From NCBI RefSeq assembly GCF_009932435.1, contig NZ_BJOU01000017.1, forward strand, positions 62,001 to 126,000: a stretch of 64,000 nt of DNA. The letters run 5' to 3'. A program made the position numbers and the translations under genes. Positions 25,903 to 33,926 of the stretch are shown piece by piece (positions within the stretch are counted from its first letter, which is position 1; the number at the start of each line of letters is the position of its first letter). Below the pieces are notes generated by a model. That model did no database searches. It saw nothing but the letters and a program-made list of their open reading frames with translations, and had not been told where the DNA came from. Source of the stretch: Gordonia crocea (GTDB lineage: Bacteria > Actinomycetota > Actinomycetes > Mycobacteriales > Mycobacteriaceae).

Positions 25903-27510
25903 TTAGCCGACGCTGCGCGCGCTGCCCTCCCAGAACCGGGCCCGCAGCGCCTTCTTGTCCGGCTTGCCGAGTGCGGTCAGCGGCAGACTGTCGACGAACA
26001 GGACCTGCTTGGGCGACTGCACCGCCCCCTTGCGGTCCTTCACCGACTGCTTGATCTCAGCGGCGATCAGCTCGCGCGCCTCGTCGGTCTCCCCCTCGCC
26101 GGCCCGCAGGACGACGACGGCGGTGACGGCTTCGCCCCACTTGTCGTCGGGGGTTCCGACGACACCGACCTGGGCAACCGACTTGTGCTCGGCGACAACA
26201 TCTTCCACCTCGCGCGGGAAGACGTTGAAGCCGCCGGAGACGATCATGTCCTTGGTGCGGTCGACGATGAACCAGAAGCCGTCGTCGTCCTCGCGCGCGA
26301 CGTCGCCGGTGCGCAGCCAGCCGTCGGGGGTGAAGGTCTGCTCGGTCTGCTCGGGCAGCCCCAAGTATCCGCCGGACAGCAGCGGACCGGAGACGCAGAT
26401 CTCGCCCGGCTCACCGCGAGGCACCTCGTTGCCCTCGGCGTCGAGCAGCGCGGTGCGCAGGAAGGCCGACGGCCGGCCGCAGCTGCCCAGGCGGGCCGCG
26501 TCGTGCTCGTCGCGGCGCAGGTAGCTGATCACCATCGGCGCCTCGGACTGGCCGTAGTACTGCGCGAAGATCGGCCCGAAGCGCTCGATGGCCTCGGCCA
26601 GGCGCACCGGGTTGATCGGTGAGGCGCCGTAGTAGACGGTCTGCAACGAGGAGAGGTCGCGGGTGTGGGAGTCGGGGTGGTCCATCAGCGCGTAGAGCAT
26701 CGACGGCACCAGCATCGTCGCGGTGATCCGCTGCTCCTCGATCGTCTTGAGCACCAGCGCCGGATCGAAGGTGGGCAGCACGATCATCGTGCCGCCCTTG
26801 ACCAGCGTCGGGGTGAAGAAGGCGGCTCCGGCGTGGGAGAGCGGGGTACACATCAGGAAGCGCGGCCGATCGGGCCACTCCCATTCGGCGAGCTGGATCT
26901 GGGTCATGGTCGACATGGCGCGCGCGGTACCGATGACGCCCTTCGGCTTGCCGGTGGTCCCGCCCGTGTAAGTGATCGACACGATGTGGTCGGGGGCGAG
27001 CCGCGCGGCGCGCAGCGGCTGCGGCGAGAAGCCGGCCGCGGTGGCGATGAGGTCGGTGCCCACCTCGGCGAGCTCGGGCGGAACCGGCCCCAGCGTCAGC
27101 ACCCGGGTCAGTCCGGGCACCTTGTCCAGAAGCTCCACGGCGCGGTCGACGAACTTGGGCACCGGGTCGATGATGAGCGTCGAGACCCCGGCGTCGGTGA
27201 GCACGAAGGCGTGGTCGTCGGCCGATCCGAGCGGGTGCAGGGCGGTGCGGCGGTAACCTTGCGTCTGTCCGGCGCCGATGACGAGCAGGACCTCGGGTCG
27301 GTTGAGCGCGAGCAGACCCACGGCCGTGCCGGGGGCCGCTCCGAGCGCTTCGAAGGCCTGGACATAGGTACTGATCGCCCCGGCCATCTCGGCGCCGGTG
27401 AGCTCGACGTCGCCGAGTTGGAGGACCGGCCGGCCGGCATGGCGGTGCAGGGCGGCGACGAGGAAGTCGCCGAGATGGGTGTCGCCGCGGAGAAGATCGA
27501 TATCCGTCAT
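25903..27510 (-). CDS. Acyl-CoA synthetase, FadD8-like, under a KstR-type operator
   Basis: The 535-residue AMP-forming ligase has [66 protein letters not shown] and a C-terminal [14 protein letters not shown] with the catalytic lysine. Sequence style suggests FadD8 (Rv0551c), but this is not certain. A KstR-like site lies 11 bases before the ATG, which places it in the sterol regulon of this organism. It may activate a short or medium sterol-derived acid; the substrate is unknown. Confidence 0.8.
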   Translation of the reverse strand: MTDIDLLRGDTHLGDFLVAALHRHAGRPVLQLGDVELTGAEMAGAISTYVQAFEALGAAPGTAVGLLALNRPEVLLVIGAGQTQGYRRTALHPLGSADDHAFVLTDAGVSTLIIDPVPKFVDRAVELLDKVPGLTRVLTLGPVPPELAEVGTDLIATAAGFSPQPLRAARLAPDHIVSITYTGGTTGKPKGVIGTARAMSTMTQIQLAEWEWPDRPRFLMCTPLSHAGAAFFTPTLVKGGTMIVLPTFDPALVLKTIEEQRITATMLVPSMLYALMDHPDSHTRDLSSLQTVYYGASPINPVRLAEAIERFGPIFAQYYGQSEAPMVISYLRRDEHDAARLGSCGRPSAFLRTALLDAEGNEVPRGEPGEICVSGPLLSGGYLGLPEQTEQTFTPDGWLRTGDVAREDDDGFWFIVDRTKDMIVSGGFNVFPREVEDVVAEHKSVAQVGVVGTPDDKWGEAVTAVVVLRAGEGETDEARELIAAEIKQSVKDRKGAVQSPKQVLFVDSLPLTALGKPDKKALRARFWEGSARSVG

Positions 27511-27520
27511 GCCCCAAGAT

Positions 27521-27534
27521 TAGGACGTGTTCTA
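27521..27534. promoter_or_regulatory. KstR-type operator before the FadD8-like gene
   Basis: TAGGACGTGTTCTA keeps the GTTCTA half and most of the other. It is 11 bases from the start codon at 27510, the same spacing as at fadD19, suggesting a near-leaderless transcript. Confidence 0.7.
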
Positions 27535-27599
27535 GTTCTTGGGAAGCCGGGCCCGTTAACAAGCACTTCACAAAGGATTTTTGGAGCGAACTAACGATG

Positions 27600-27613
27600 A
27601 AGAACGTGTTACA
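27600..27613. promoter_or_regulatory. KstR-type operator before the GNAT fusion gene
   Basis: AAGAACGTGTTACA matches the KstR dyad. It lies 70 bases before the ATG at 27684 and 66 bases from the site at 27521-27534, so the divergent pair may be co-regulated. Confidence 0.65.
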
Positions 27614-27683
27614 TTCTTTGGCCTGGAAAACTACTCCTCAGTAGACCCACCAGTAACAAGTTTGCGGCGTTACCATCGGCGAC

Positions 27684-28340
27684 ATGACTGATCTGGACCA
27701 AACCACCGCCCGCCGTGACATCACCGACGCCCTGCTCACCGCCCTGGAACGGCGCCACGAAGTGCTCGACGCCATCGTCGACGCGGACAACCGCGCGGCA
27801 GCCGTGGAAGCAGTCGCCACCTTGCTCGGCAAGTCCCAGTTGGGCGCCGAGGCGGTTCTCGGCATGTCGCTGCAACAGCTCACCAAAGATCAGCGCCGGC
27901 GCAACCAGGCCGAACTCGACAACCTCAACTCGGCGTTGACGTTCACCCTCGCCGAGCGCCCCGCCTCGAGCGGGGACACCGTGGACCTGCGCCCGTTCTC
28001 CGCCGACGACGATGCCGACCTGTTCAAGATCCGCACCGACGAGCAGGGCAGCGCCGGAGACGGATCGGGCGCACCGGCGGGCGATATCGACTCCGAGATC
28101 GCCGCCGCGGCCCACCGCGTCGATGACGAAGAGGCGGTCTGGTTGGTCGCCACCGAACACGACGCCAAGATCGGCCTGGTCATGGGCGAGTTGCACGACG
28201 GCGAGGTCGACGTCCGGATCTGGATCCACCCCGACCGGCGCAAGCAGGGCTTCGGCATGGCCGCGCTGCGCAAGTCCCGCTCGGAGATGGCCGCGTACTT
28301 CCCCGGCGTTCCGATGGTCGTACGCGCCCCCGGCGCCTGA
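27684..28340 (+). CDS. GNAT-family acetyltransferase with a topoisomerase-like helical N-terminus
   Basis: The 218-residue protein is a fusion. Residues about 10-90 (ERRHEVLDAIVDADNRAAAVEAVATLLGKSQLGAEAVLGMSLQQLTKDQRRRNQAELDNL) resemble the helical dimerisation segment near the C-terminal end of the GyrA/ParC breakage-reunion domain. Residues about 100-215 form a GNAT domain (VWLVATEHDAKIGLVMGEL, IWIHPDRRKQGFGMAALRKSRSEM, the acetyl-CoA loop). The topoisomerase-like part lacks any active-site tyrosine domain and probably serves as a dimerisation or partner-binding helix pair. Substrate unknown. It lies downstream of a KstR-like site. Confidence 0.75.
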   Translation: MTDLDQTTARRDITDALLTALERRHEVLDAIVDADNRAAAVEAVATLLGKSQLGAEAVLGMSLQQLTKDQRRRNQAELDNLNSALTFTLAERPASSGDTVDLRPFSADDDADLFKIRTDEQGSAGDGSGAPAGDIDSEIAAAAHRVDDEEAVWLVATEHDAKIGLVMGELHDGEVDVRIWIHPDRRKQGFGMAALRKSRSEMAAYFPGVPMVVRAPGA

Positions 28341-28346
28341 CCTCGT

Positions 28347-28412
28347 TCCTCCCGCACAAATACGCACTTCCCGACGTGATTGCGTCGGGAAGTGCGTATT
28401 TGTGCGGGAGGA
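28347..28412. terminator. Long perfect inverted repeat between converging genes (bidirectional terminator-like)
   Basis: Two 30-base arms, 28347-28376 and 28383-28412, are exact reverse complements around a 6-base loop (TGATTG). Inner and outer anchors are CCTCCCGCACAAATACG and CGTATTTGTGCGGGAGG. The element fills most of the 81 bases between the stops of the GNAT gene and the SDR gene. There is no T-run, so it may act as a strong stem terminator or be a mobile palindromic repeat. Confidence 0.8.
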
Positions 28413-28421
28413 GGGTTTGGC

Positions 28422-29315
28422 TCAGCGGGCCCCGTAGGCCTTCACCGGCTCGGGCGAGTCGGCGATCAGTGCGGCGACCGCGGGCCCGACTTCGGCGGGC
28501 TCCCACCGCGACCCCTTGTCCTTCGACGCGGCGCGCTGCCAACCGTCGAGCACGGTGATCGTCCCGCCTTCGACCTCGAAGACCCGGCCGCTGACGTCGC
28601 ACGCGGCCGAGCCCAGCCAGACCACGAGCGGGGAGATGTTGGCCGGATCCATCGCGTCGAAGGAACCGTCGGTCGGCGCGGCCATCTGCGCGGCCATCGC
28701 GTCGCCGGCGCCGAGGGTCATCGCGGTGCGCGCGGCCGGGGCGATCGCGTTGACCGCGATCCCATACCCGCCGAGTTCCGCGGCCGCCTGGATGGTCAGC
28801 TCGGCGATCCCGGCCTTCGCCGCGGCATAGTTGCCCTGCCCGACCGAACCGAAGATGCCCGCCCCCGACGAGGTGTTGATGACCCGCGCGGCCCGCTGCG
28901 CGCCGGCCTTCGACTGGGCCCGCCAGTACTCCGCCGCGTGGCGCAAGATGACGAAGTGTCCCTTGAGGTGCACGCGGACCACCGAGTCCCACTCGTCCTC
29001 GGAGAGCGACACCAACATGCGGTCGCGCACGAAGCCGGCGTTGTTGACCACCGTGTCGAGTCCGCCGAATTCGTCGACGGCCGTCTTCACCAGGTCGGCC
29101 CCGGCCGCCCAGTCGGCGACATCGGCACCGTTGGCGACGGCCTTGCCGCCGGCGGCGACGATCTCGTCGGCGACGGCCTGCGCGGCGTCGCGGGCGTAGT
29201 CGTTCACGACGACGCTGGCGCCGTCGGCGGCGAAGGCCAACGCGTGGGCGCGGCCGATCCCCTGTCCGGCTCCGGTGACGATGACGACGCGGTCGGTGCT
29301 CAACTGTTCAGACAT
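28422..29315 (-). CDS. SDR-family oxidoreductase, Rv3548c-type
   Basis: The 297-residue SDR has VTGAGQGIGRAHALAF (residues 14-29), NNAGFVRDRMLVSLSEDEWD, a Ser in NTSSGAGIFG and YAAAKAGIA (catalytic Tyr-x3-Lys). The C-terminus (FEVEGGTITVLDGWQRA) is long. It resembles Hsd4A at the left end of the window and corresponds by order to Rv3548c in the KstR2 region. It is probably a hydroxyacyl-CoA dehydrogenase for a ring-degradation intermediate; the exact step is not settled. The second SDR (29370) lies upstream on the same strand, 54 bases away. Confidence 0.83.
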   Translation of the reverse strand: MSEQLSTDRVVIVTGAGQGIGRAHALAFAADGASVVVNDYARDAAQAVADEIVAAGGKAVANGADVADWAAGADLVKTAVDEFGGLDTVVNNAGFVRDRMLVSLSEDEWDSVVRVHLKGHFVILRHAAEYWRAQSKAGAQRAARVINTSSGAGIFGSVGQGNYAAAKAGIAELTIQAAAELGGYGIAVNAIAPAARTAMTLGAGDAMAAQMAAPTDGSFDAMDPANISPLVVWLGSAACDVSGRVFEVEGGTITVLDGWQRAASKDKGSRWEPAEVGPAVAALIADSPEPVKAYGAR

Positions 29316-29369
29316 GGTGCTCCTCAGTTTCGGGGATAAGCGGTTCAGAGATAGGACGATCGGTGATGA

Positions 29370-30164
29370 CTAGACGCGGTTCTCGGCGTTGCCGGCGTCG
29401 AGGAAGGCCGGCTTCTCGCCGCCGCCGTGCACGGTCAGGGTCGAGCCGGTGATGTAGGCGGCCAGGGGAGAGAGCAGGAAGGCGACGGCGTTGCCGACGT
29501 CGACCGGGGCCGCCAGCCGCCCCATCGGGATGGTCTTGCCGACCGCGGCCACCCCGTCGGCATCGCCGTAGTGCAGGTGCGAGAGTTCGGTCTCGACCGG
29601 GCCGCAGACCACCGAGTTGAGCCGGACCGCCGGCGCCCATTCGACGGCGAGGCTGGCCGTGAGGTTGTCCAGCCCGGCTTTGGCCGCGCCATAGGCCGAC
29701 GTGCCCGGCGAGGGTCGGTGTCCGCTCACGCTGGACACGTTGACGATCGCGCCGCCGCCGGGTTGGCCGGCCATCACCGCGTGTGCGGCCCGCGCGACGA
29801 TCAGCGGCGCCATCAGGTTCAGTTCGACGATCTTGCGGGCGAAGTTGTCCGACGCGTCGGCGGCAAGGGCGAACGGCGAGCCGCCGGCGTTGTTGACCGC
29901 GCCGTCGAGCCGCCCGTGCCGTTCAACGATGGCCGCCATCATCGAGGCGACGGCATCGGAGTCCCGCACGTCGCAGGAGTGGAAGTCGAAGCCGTCGCCG
30001 TCGGTGGGCTCGGTGCGCCCGCAGATGACGGGCACCGCGCCGAGGGAGTCGAGGACCCGGACGATCCCGGCTCCGACTCCCCGCGCGCCGCCGGTCACCA
30101 GGACGACGCGGCCCCCGAGGCCGATATCGGCCGACGCGGGCTCGGACTGACGGTTTTCAGGCAT
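29370..30164 (-). CDS. SDR-family oxidoreductase, Rv3549c-type
   Basis: The 264-residue SDR has VTGGARGVGAGIVRVL (residues 22-37), NNAGGSPFALAADA, VSSVSGHRPSPGTSAYGAAKAGL (Ser and Tyr-x3-Lys) and a final TGSTLTVHGGGEKPAF. ATG 30164 is preferred; an upstream in-frame ATG at 30206 would overlap the KstR2-like operator at 30184-30203. It is divergent from echA20, as Rv3549c is from Rv3550, so it should belong to the C/D-ring regulon. Substrate inferred to be a ring-derived CoA ester. Confidence 0.83.
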   Translation of the reverse strand: MPENRQSEPASADIGLGGRVVLVTGGARGVGAGIVRVLDSLGAVPVICGRTEPTDGDGFDFHSCDVRDSDAVASMMAAIVERHGRLDGAVNNAGGSPFALAADASDNFARKIVELNLMAPLIVARAAHAVMAGQPGGGAIVNVSSVSGHRPSPGTSAYGAAKAGLDNLTASLAVEWAPAVRLNSVVCGPVETELSHLHYGDADGVAAVGKTIPMGRLAAPVDVGNAVAFLLSPLAAYITGSTLTVHGGGEKPAFLDAGNAENRV

Positions 30165-30183
30165 GGGTGCTACCCTACCAAAC

Positions 30184-30203
30184 AACCAAGCATTTGCTTG
30201 GTT
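30184..30203. promoter_or_regulatory. KstR2-type operator between the SDR gene and echA20
   Basis: AACCAAGCATTTGCTTGGTT is a perfect dyad with 8-bp arms and an ATTT spacer. It lies 20 bases from the SDR start and 41 bases from the echA20 start. The motif matches the CAAG-x-CTTG core of KstR2, whose gene is at 42304. It is the best-conserved of the three copies in the window. Confidence 0.85.
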
Positions 30204-30244
30204 CACTTTCTGCGACCACCCGCCGCAACGACGAGGAGCTTCTC

Positions 30245-31018
30245 GTGCCCATCACGACCACCCGCGGTGAACCGGGGACCGGCGACGCCGGCATCGTCAC
30301 CGTCACCGTCGACTTCCCGCCGGTCAACGCACTGCCGAGCGCCGCCTGGTTCGAGCTGGCCGACACCATCCTTGCCGCGGGGGCCGACGAATCGACCCAC
30401 GCGGTGATCCTGCGGGCCGAGGGGCGCGGCTTCAATGCGGGCGTCGACATCAAGGAGATGCAGGCCACCACCGGCTTCGACGCGCTGATCGCGGCGAACC
30501 AGGGTTGCGCGGCCGCCTTCTCCGCCGTCTACGACTGCGCCGTCCCGGTCATCGTGGCGGTGAACGGCTTCTGCGTCGGCGGGGGCATCGGCCTGGTCGG
30601 CAACGCCGACGTCATCGTGGCCTCCGACGACGCGGTCTTCGGCCTGCCCGAGGTGGACCGCGGCGCGCTCGGCGCCGCCACCCATCTTGCCCGCCTCATG
30701 CCCCAGCACATGATGCGGACGCTGTACTACACCGCGCAGAACGCGACCGCCCAACAGTTGCACCAGTTCGGCTCGGTGTACCGGGTGGTGCCGCGCGAGG
30801 AACTGCTCGACGCGGCGCTCGACGTCGCCCGCATGATCGCCACCAAGGACACCCGCGTCATCCGTCGCGCCAAGGCCGCGATCAACGGCATCGACCCGGT
30901 CGACGTGAAGAACAGCTACCTGCTCGAGCAGCGCTACACCTATGAACTGAACCTCGCCGGCGTCGCCGACGAACACCGCGACGCCTTCGTCGCCGAGGGC
31001 CAGAAGGGAACGAAGTAA
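30245..31018 (+). CDS. echA20: EchA20, ring-D opening hydrolase (crotonase family)
   Basis: The 257-residue crotonase has NAGVDIKEM (oxyanion hole), VNGFCVGGGIGLVGNADVIVASDDAVFGLPEVDRGALG and a C-terminal RYTYELNLAG. GTG 30245 follows GGAG by 8 bases. The stop overlaps the ipdA ATG (TAATG). In M. tuberculosis EchA20 (Rv3550) hydrolyses HIEC-CoA to open ring D, giving COCHEA-CoA for IpdAB. The identical order echA20-ipdA-ipdB-ipdC makes the same role very likely. Control by the KstR2-like site is expected. Confidence 0.92.
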   Translation: MPITTTRGEPGTGDAGIVTVTVDFPPVNALPSAAWFELADTILAAGADESTHAVILRAEGRGFNAGVDIKEMQATTGFDALIAANQGCAAAFSAVYDCAVPVIVAVNGFCVGGGIGLVGNADVIVASDDAVFGLPEVDRGALGAATHLARLMPQHMMRTLYYTAQNATAQQLHQFGSVYRVVPREELLDAALDVARMIATKDTRVIRRAKAAINGIDPVDVKNSYLLEQRYTYELNLAGVADEHRDAFVAEGQKGTK

Positions 31019-31944
31019 TGGCGACCGACAAGACGTCGACACTCGACGAGGTGATCGCCGAACTGTCCGACGGGATGACCATCGGCATCGGCGGCTGGGG
31101 ATCGCGGCGCAAGCCGATGGCCCTGGTGCGGGCGCTGGCGCGCTCGTCGGTGACGGACCTGACCGTGGTCACCTACGGCGGCGCCGACCTCGGCCTGCTG
31201 TGCGAGGCCGGGAAGGTCACCAAGGCCTACTACGGGTTCGTGTCGCTGGACTCGGCCCCGTTCTACGACCCCTGGTTCGCCAAGGCGCGCACCACCGGCA
31301 CGATCACCGCGCGCGAGATGGACGAGGGCATGGTCAAGTGCGGCCTCGAGGCCGCCGCGGCCCGGCTGCCGTTCCTGCCGATCCGCGCCGGCCTGGGCTC
31401 CGACGTCCCGGCCTTCTGGGAGGGCGAGCTCAAAACCGTCGTCTCCCCCTACCCCGAGGATTGGACCCGCTCGCACAGTTCCCGGCGTCCGGACCCCGAC
31501 GGGCGCACCCAAACGCTGATCGCGATGCCCGCGCTGCGCCTCGACGCCGCCTTCGTGCACCTCGACCGGGCCGATGTCCACGGCAACGCGGCGTACACCG
31601 GGGTCGACCCGTACTTCGACGACCTCTACCTCGCCGCCGCCGACCGACGCTACCTCGAGACCGACGAGCTGGTCACCACCGAGGAACTCGTCGGCTCCGT
31701 GGAGCGCGAACGGCTGGTGGTCAACCGGATGAACGTCGACCGGGTCGTCCACACCCCCAACGGCGCGCACTTCACCTTCAGCGGCTCGTACGGGCGCGAC
31801 GAGGCCTTCCAGCGGTTCTACGTCGAATCCGCCGGCGACGAGGCGACGTGGGCGGCCTTCAAGGCCCGCTTCCTCGACGTCGACGAACAGACCTACCAGG
31901 ACGAGGTCGCCAAGTGGCAGGCCGAGCAGGAGGACAACCAATGA
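31018..31944 (+). CDS. ipdA: IpdA, ring-C hydrolase alpha subunit (CoA-transferase fold)
   Basis: The 308-residue protein is a class I CoA-transferase-like subunit with IGIGGWGSRRKPMALVRAL near residue 21, GADLGLLCEAGKV and a long acidic C-terminus. It overlaps echA20 (TAATG) and ipdB (ATGA). IpdA and IpdB form a heterotetramer that hydrolytically opens ring C of COCHEA-CoA. Although the fold is that of CoA transferases, the covalent Glu chemistry is replaced by hydrolysis. Family and synteny (Rv3551) are clear. Confidence 0.93.
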   Translation: MATDKTSTLDEVIAELSDGMTIGIGGWGSRRKPMALVRALARSSVTDLTVVTYGGADLGLLCEAGKVTKAYYGFVSLDSAPFYDPWFAKARTTGTITAREMDEGMVKCGLEAAAARLPFLPIRAGLGSDVPAFWEGELKTVVSPYPEDWTRSHSSRRPDPDGRTQTLIAMPALRLDAAFVHLDRADVHGNAAYTGVDPYFDDLYLAAADRRYLETDELVTTEELVGSVERERLVVNRMNVDRVVHTPNGAHFTFSGSYGRDEAFQRFYVESAGDEATWAAFKARFLDVDEQTYQDEVAKWQAEQEDNQ

Positions 31945-32768
31945 GCACCAACGACGCCGGGAACACCGTGAGCGGGTCGAATCAAACCGACGCCGGGAAC
32001 ACCGTGAGCGGGTCGAATCAAACCGACATCACCCGCGCCGAGTACTGCGTGACGTCCTGCGCGGACATCTTCACCGGGGCCGGCGAGATCATGGCCTCCC
32101 CGATGGCGCCGACGCCGCTGATCGGCGCCCGGTTGGCGCGCCTGACCACCGAACCCGACCTGCTCATCACCGACGGCGAGGCACTCATCCTCGCCGACAC
32201 CCCGGCGATCGGGAAGACCGGGCCGATCGAGGGGTGGATGCCGTTCCGCAAGGTCTTCGACGTCGTCGCGTCGGGCCGTCGCCACGTCGTGATGGGCGCC
32301 AACCAGATCGACCGGTTCGGCAACCAGAACCTGTCCGCGTTCGGGCCGCTGCAGCACCCGACCCGTCAGATGTTCGGGGTGCGCGGCGCGCCGGGCAACA
32401 CGATCAACCACCCGACGAGCTATTGGGTGGCCCGCCATTCGTCGCGGGTGTTCGTCGACCAGGTCGACATCGTGTCCGGCATCGGGTTCGACAAGATCGA
32501 CCCGCAGAATCCGGCGTATGACCACCTGAACATCCACCGCATCGTCACCAACCTCGGCGTCTTCGACTTCGGCGGACCCGACCACACCATGCGCGCCCTG
32601 TCGCTGCACCCGGGGGTCGGCGCCGACGAGGTCGCCGAGAACACCTCCTTCGAGGTCGCCGGTCTAGCCGACGCCCCGACCACCGCGACCCCGACCGACG
32701 AACAGCTGCGGATCATCCGAGAGGTGCTGGACCCCAAGGGGGTTCGCAACCGCGAGGTGAAGTCGTGA
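31941..32768 (+). CDS. ipdB: IpdB, ring-C hydrolase beta subunit
   Basis: The 275-residue partner of IpdA carries ARLTTEPDLLITDGEA, HVVMGANQIDRFGNQNLSAFG, MFGVRGAPGNTINHPTSYWVARHS and GVFDFGGPDHTMRALSLHPGV, typical of this CoA-transferase-fold subunit. It is coupled to ipdA (ATGA) and ipdC (GTGA). The N-terminus holds an exact 36-bp tandem duplication encoding DAGNTVSGSNQT twice (residues 5-28), ahead of the conserved ITRAEYCVTSCADIF. The extra residues probably extend a flexible tail without harming the core. Confidence 0.92.
   Translation: MSTNDAGNTVSGSNQTDAGNTVSGSNQTDITRAEYCVTSCADIFTGAGEIMASPMAPTPLIGARLARLTTEPDLLITDGEALILADTPAIGKTGPIEGWMPFRKVFDVVASGRRHVVMGANQIDRFGNQNLSAFGPLQHPTRQMFGVRGAPGNTINHPTSYWVARHSSRVFVDQVDIVSGIGFDKIDPQNPAYDHLNIHRIVTNLGVFDFGGPDHTMRALSLHPGVGADEVAENTSFEVAGLADAPTTATPTDEQLRIIREVLDPKGVRNREVKS
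31953..32024. repeat. Exact 36-bp tandem duplication inside ipdB
   Basis: The two 36-base copies, 31953-31988 and 31989-32024, are identical and in frame (GACGCCGGGAACACCGTG ... CAAACC). No decay has occurred between copies, which implies a recent duplication. Confidence 0.95.
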
Positions 32769-33886
32769 CCGCCCCCGCGCTGTCCACCCGGTTCACCGAC
32801 CTGGTCGGGGTGAAGTACCCGATCGTGCAGACCGGGATGGGCTGGGTGTCTGGGCCGGCGCTGACGTCGTCGACCGCCAACGCCGGCGGACTGGGCATCC
32901 TCGCCTCGGCGACGATGACCTTTGCCGAGCTCGAGACGGCCATCGCCAGGACCAAAACACTCACCGACAAGCCGTTCGGCGTGAATTTGCGCGCCGACGC
33001 CACCGATGCCCCGGAGCGGATCGACCTGCTGATCCGCGAGGGCGTCAAGGTCGCCTCGTTCGCGCTGGCACCCAAGCCCGAGCTGATCGCCAAGCTCAAG
33101 GACCACGGCATCGTCGTGATCCCGTCGATCGGCGCGGCCAAGCATGCGGTGAAGGTCGCCTCGTGGGGTGCCGACGCGGTGATCGTCCAGGGCGGCGAGG
33201 GTGGCGGCCACACCGGCCCGGTCGCGACGACGCTGCTGCTGCCCTCGGTGATCGACGCGCTCTCCGGCGCCGGAAGCGCCGGCGAGCGGGCCGAATCATC
33301 ACCGCCGGGCGGGCCGCCGTCGATCCCCGTCGTCGCGGCGGGCGGCTTCTTCGACGGCCGCGGCCTGGTGGCTGCCCTGGCCTACGGCGCCGAGGGCGTC
33401 GCGATGGGCACCCGGTTCCTACTGACCTCGGATTCCGCGGTGCCCGACTCGGTGAAACAGGAGTACCTGCAGCGCGGCCTGGGCGACACGGTGGTGTCGA
33501 CGAAGGTCGACGGCATGCCGCACCGGGTGCTGCGCACACAGCTCGTCGAGGCGTTGGAGAGCGGCTCGGGAATCCGGGCGCTGGCCGCCGCGGCGCGCAA
33601 CGCCAACGAGTTCAAGCAGATGACCGGGATGCGCTGGACGACGATGCTGCGCGACGGGCGCACCATGCGCAAGTCGGGCGAGCGGACCTGGCAGCAGGTG
33701 ATCATGGCCGGCAACACCCCGATGCTGCTCAAGGCCGGTCTGGTCGAGGGCCGTACCGATGCCGGCGTCCTGGCCTCGGGACAGGTCGTCGGGATGATCG
33801 ACGACCTGCCCTCGTGCGACGAGCTGATCCAATCGATCATGGTCCAGGCCCACGCGCGGATCGACGCCCTGAAGAATTTCAGTTAA
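32765..33886 (+). CDS. ipdC: IpdC, flavin-dependent oxidoreductase of C/D-ring degradation
   Basis: The 373-residue FMN-dependent TIM-barrel protein has VKYPIVQTGMGWVSGPAL, VQGGEGGGHTGPVATTLLLP and VAAGGFFDGRGLVAALAYGAEGVAMGTRFLLT. It is in the nitronate-monooxygenase superfamily but sits in the ipdAB operon, as Rv3553 (IpdC), which is needed for 5-hydroxy-HIP-CoA metabolism. GTG 32765 overlaps the ipdB stop. A Pro/Ser/Gly-rich insert (SGAGSAGERAESSPPGGPP, about residues 165-183) precedes the flavin-phosphate loop and is probably a surface expansion. Unlike Rv3554 (FdxB), no ferredoxin gene follows. Confidence 0.9.
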   Translation: MTAPALSTRFTDLVGVKYPIVQTGMGWVSGPALTSSTANAGGLGILASATMTFAELETAIARTKTLTDKPFGVNLRADATDAPERIDLLIREGVKVASFALAPKPELIAKLKDHGIVVIPSIGAAKHAVKVASWGADAVIVQGGEGGGHTGPVATTLLLPSVIDALSGAGSAGERAESSPPGGPPSIPVVAAGGFFDGRGLVAALAYGAEGVAMGTRFLLTSDSAVPDSVKQEYLQRGLGDTVVSTKVDGMPHRVLRTQLVEALESGSGIRALAAAARNANEFKQMTGMRWTTMLRDGRTMRKSGERTWQQVIMAGNTPMLLKAGLVEGRTDAGVLASGQVVGMIDDLPSCDELIQSIMVQAHARIDALKNFS

Positions 33887-33926
33887 TCACTAGTAACTGA
33901 AGGGTGTGGCGGGGCATAATCGTCGC

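Noticed and set aside
33880..33899. CAGTTA-x8-TAACTG dyad as a regulatory site or terminator before the acetoacetyl-CoA synthetase
   Set aside because: Short AT-rich arms, partly made by the ipdC stop codon, no matching copies in the window.
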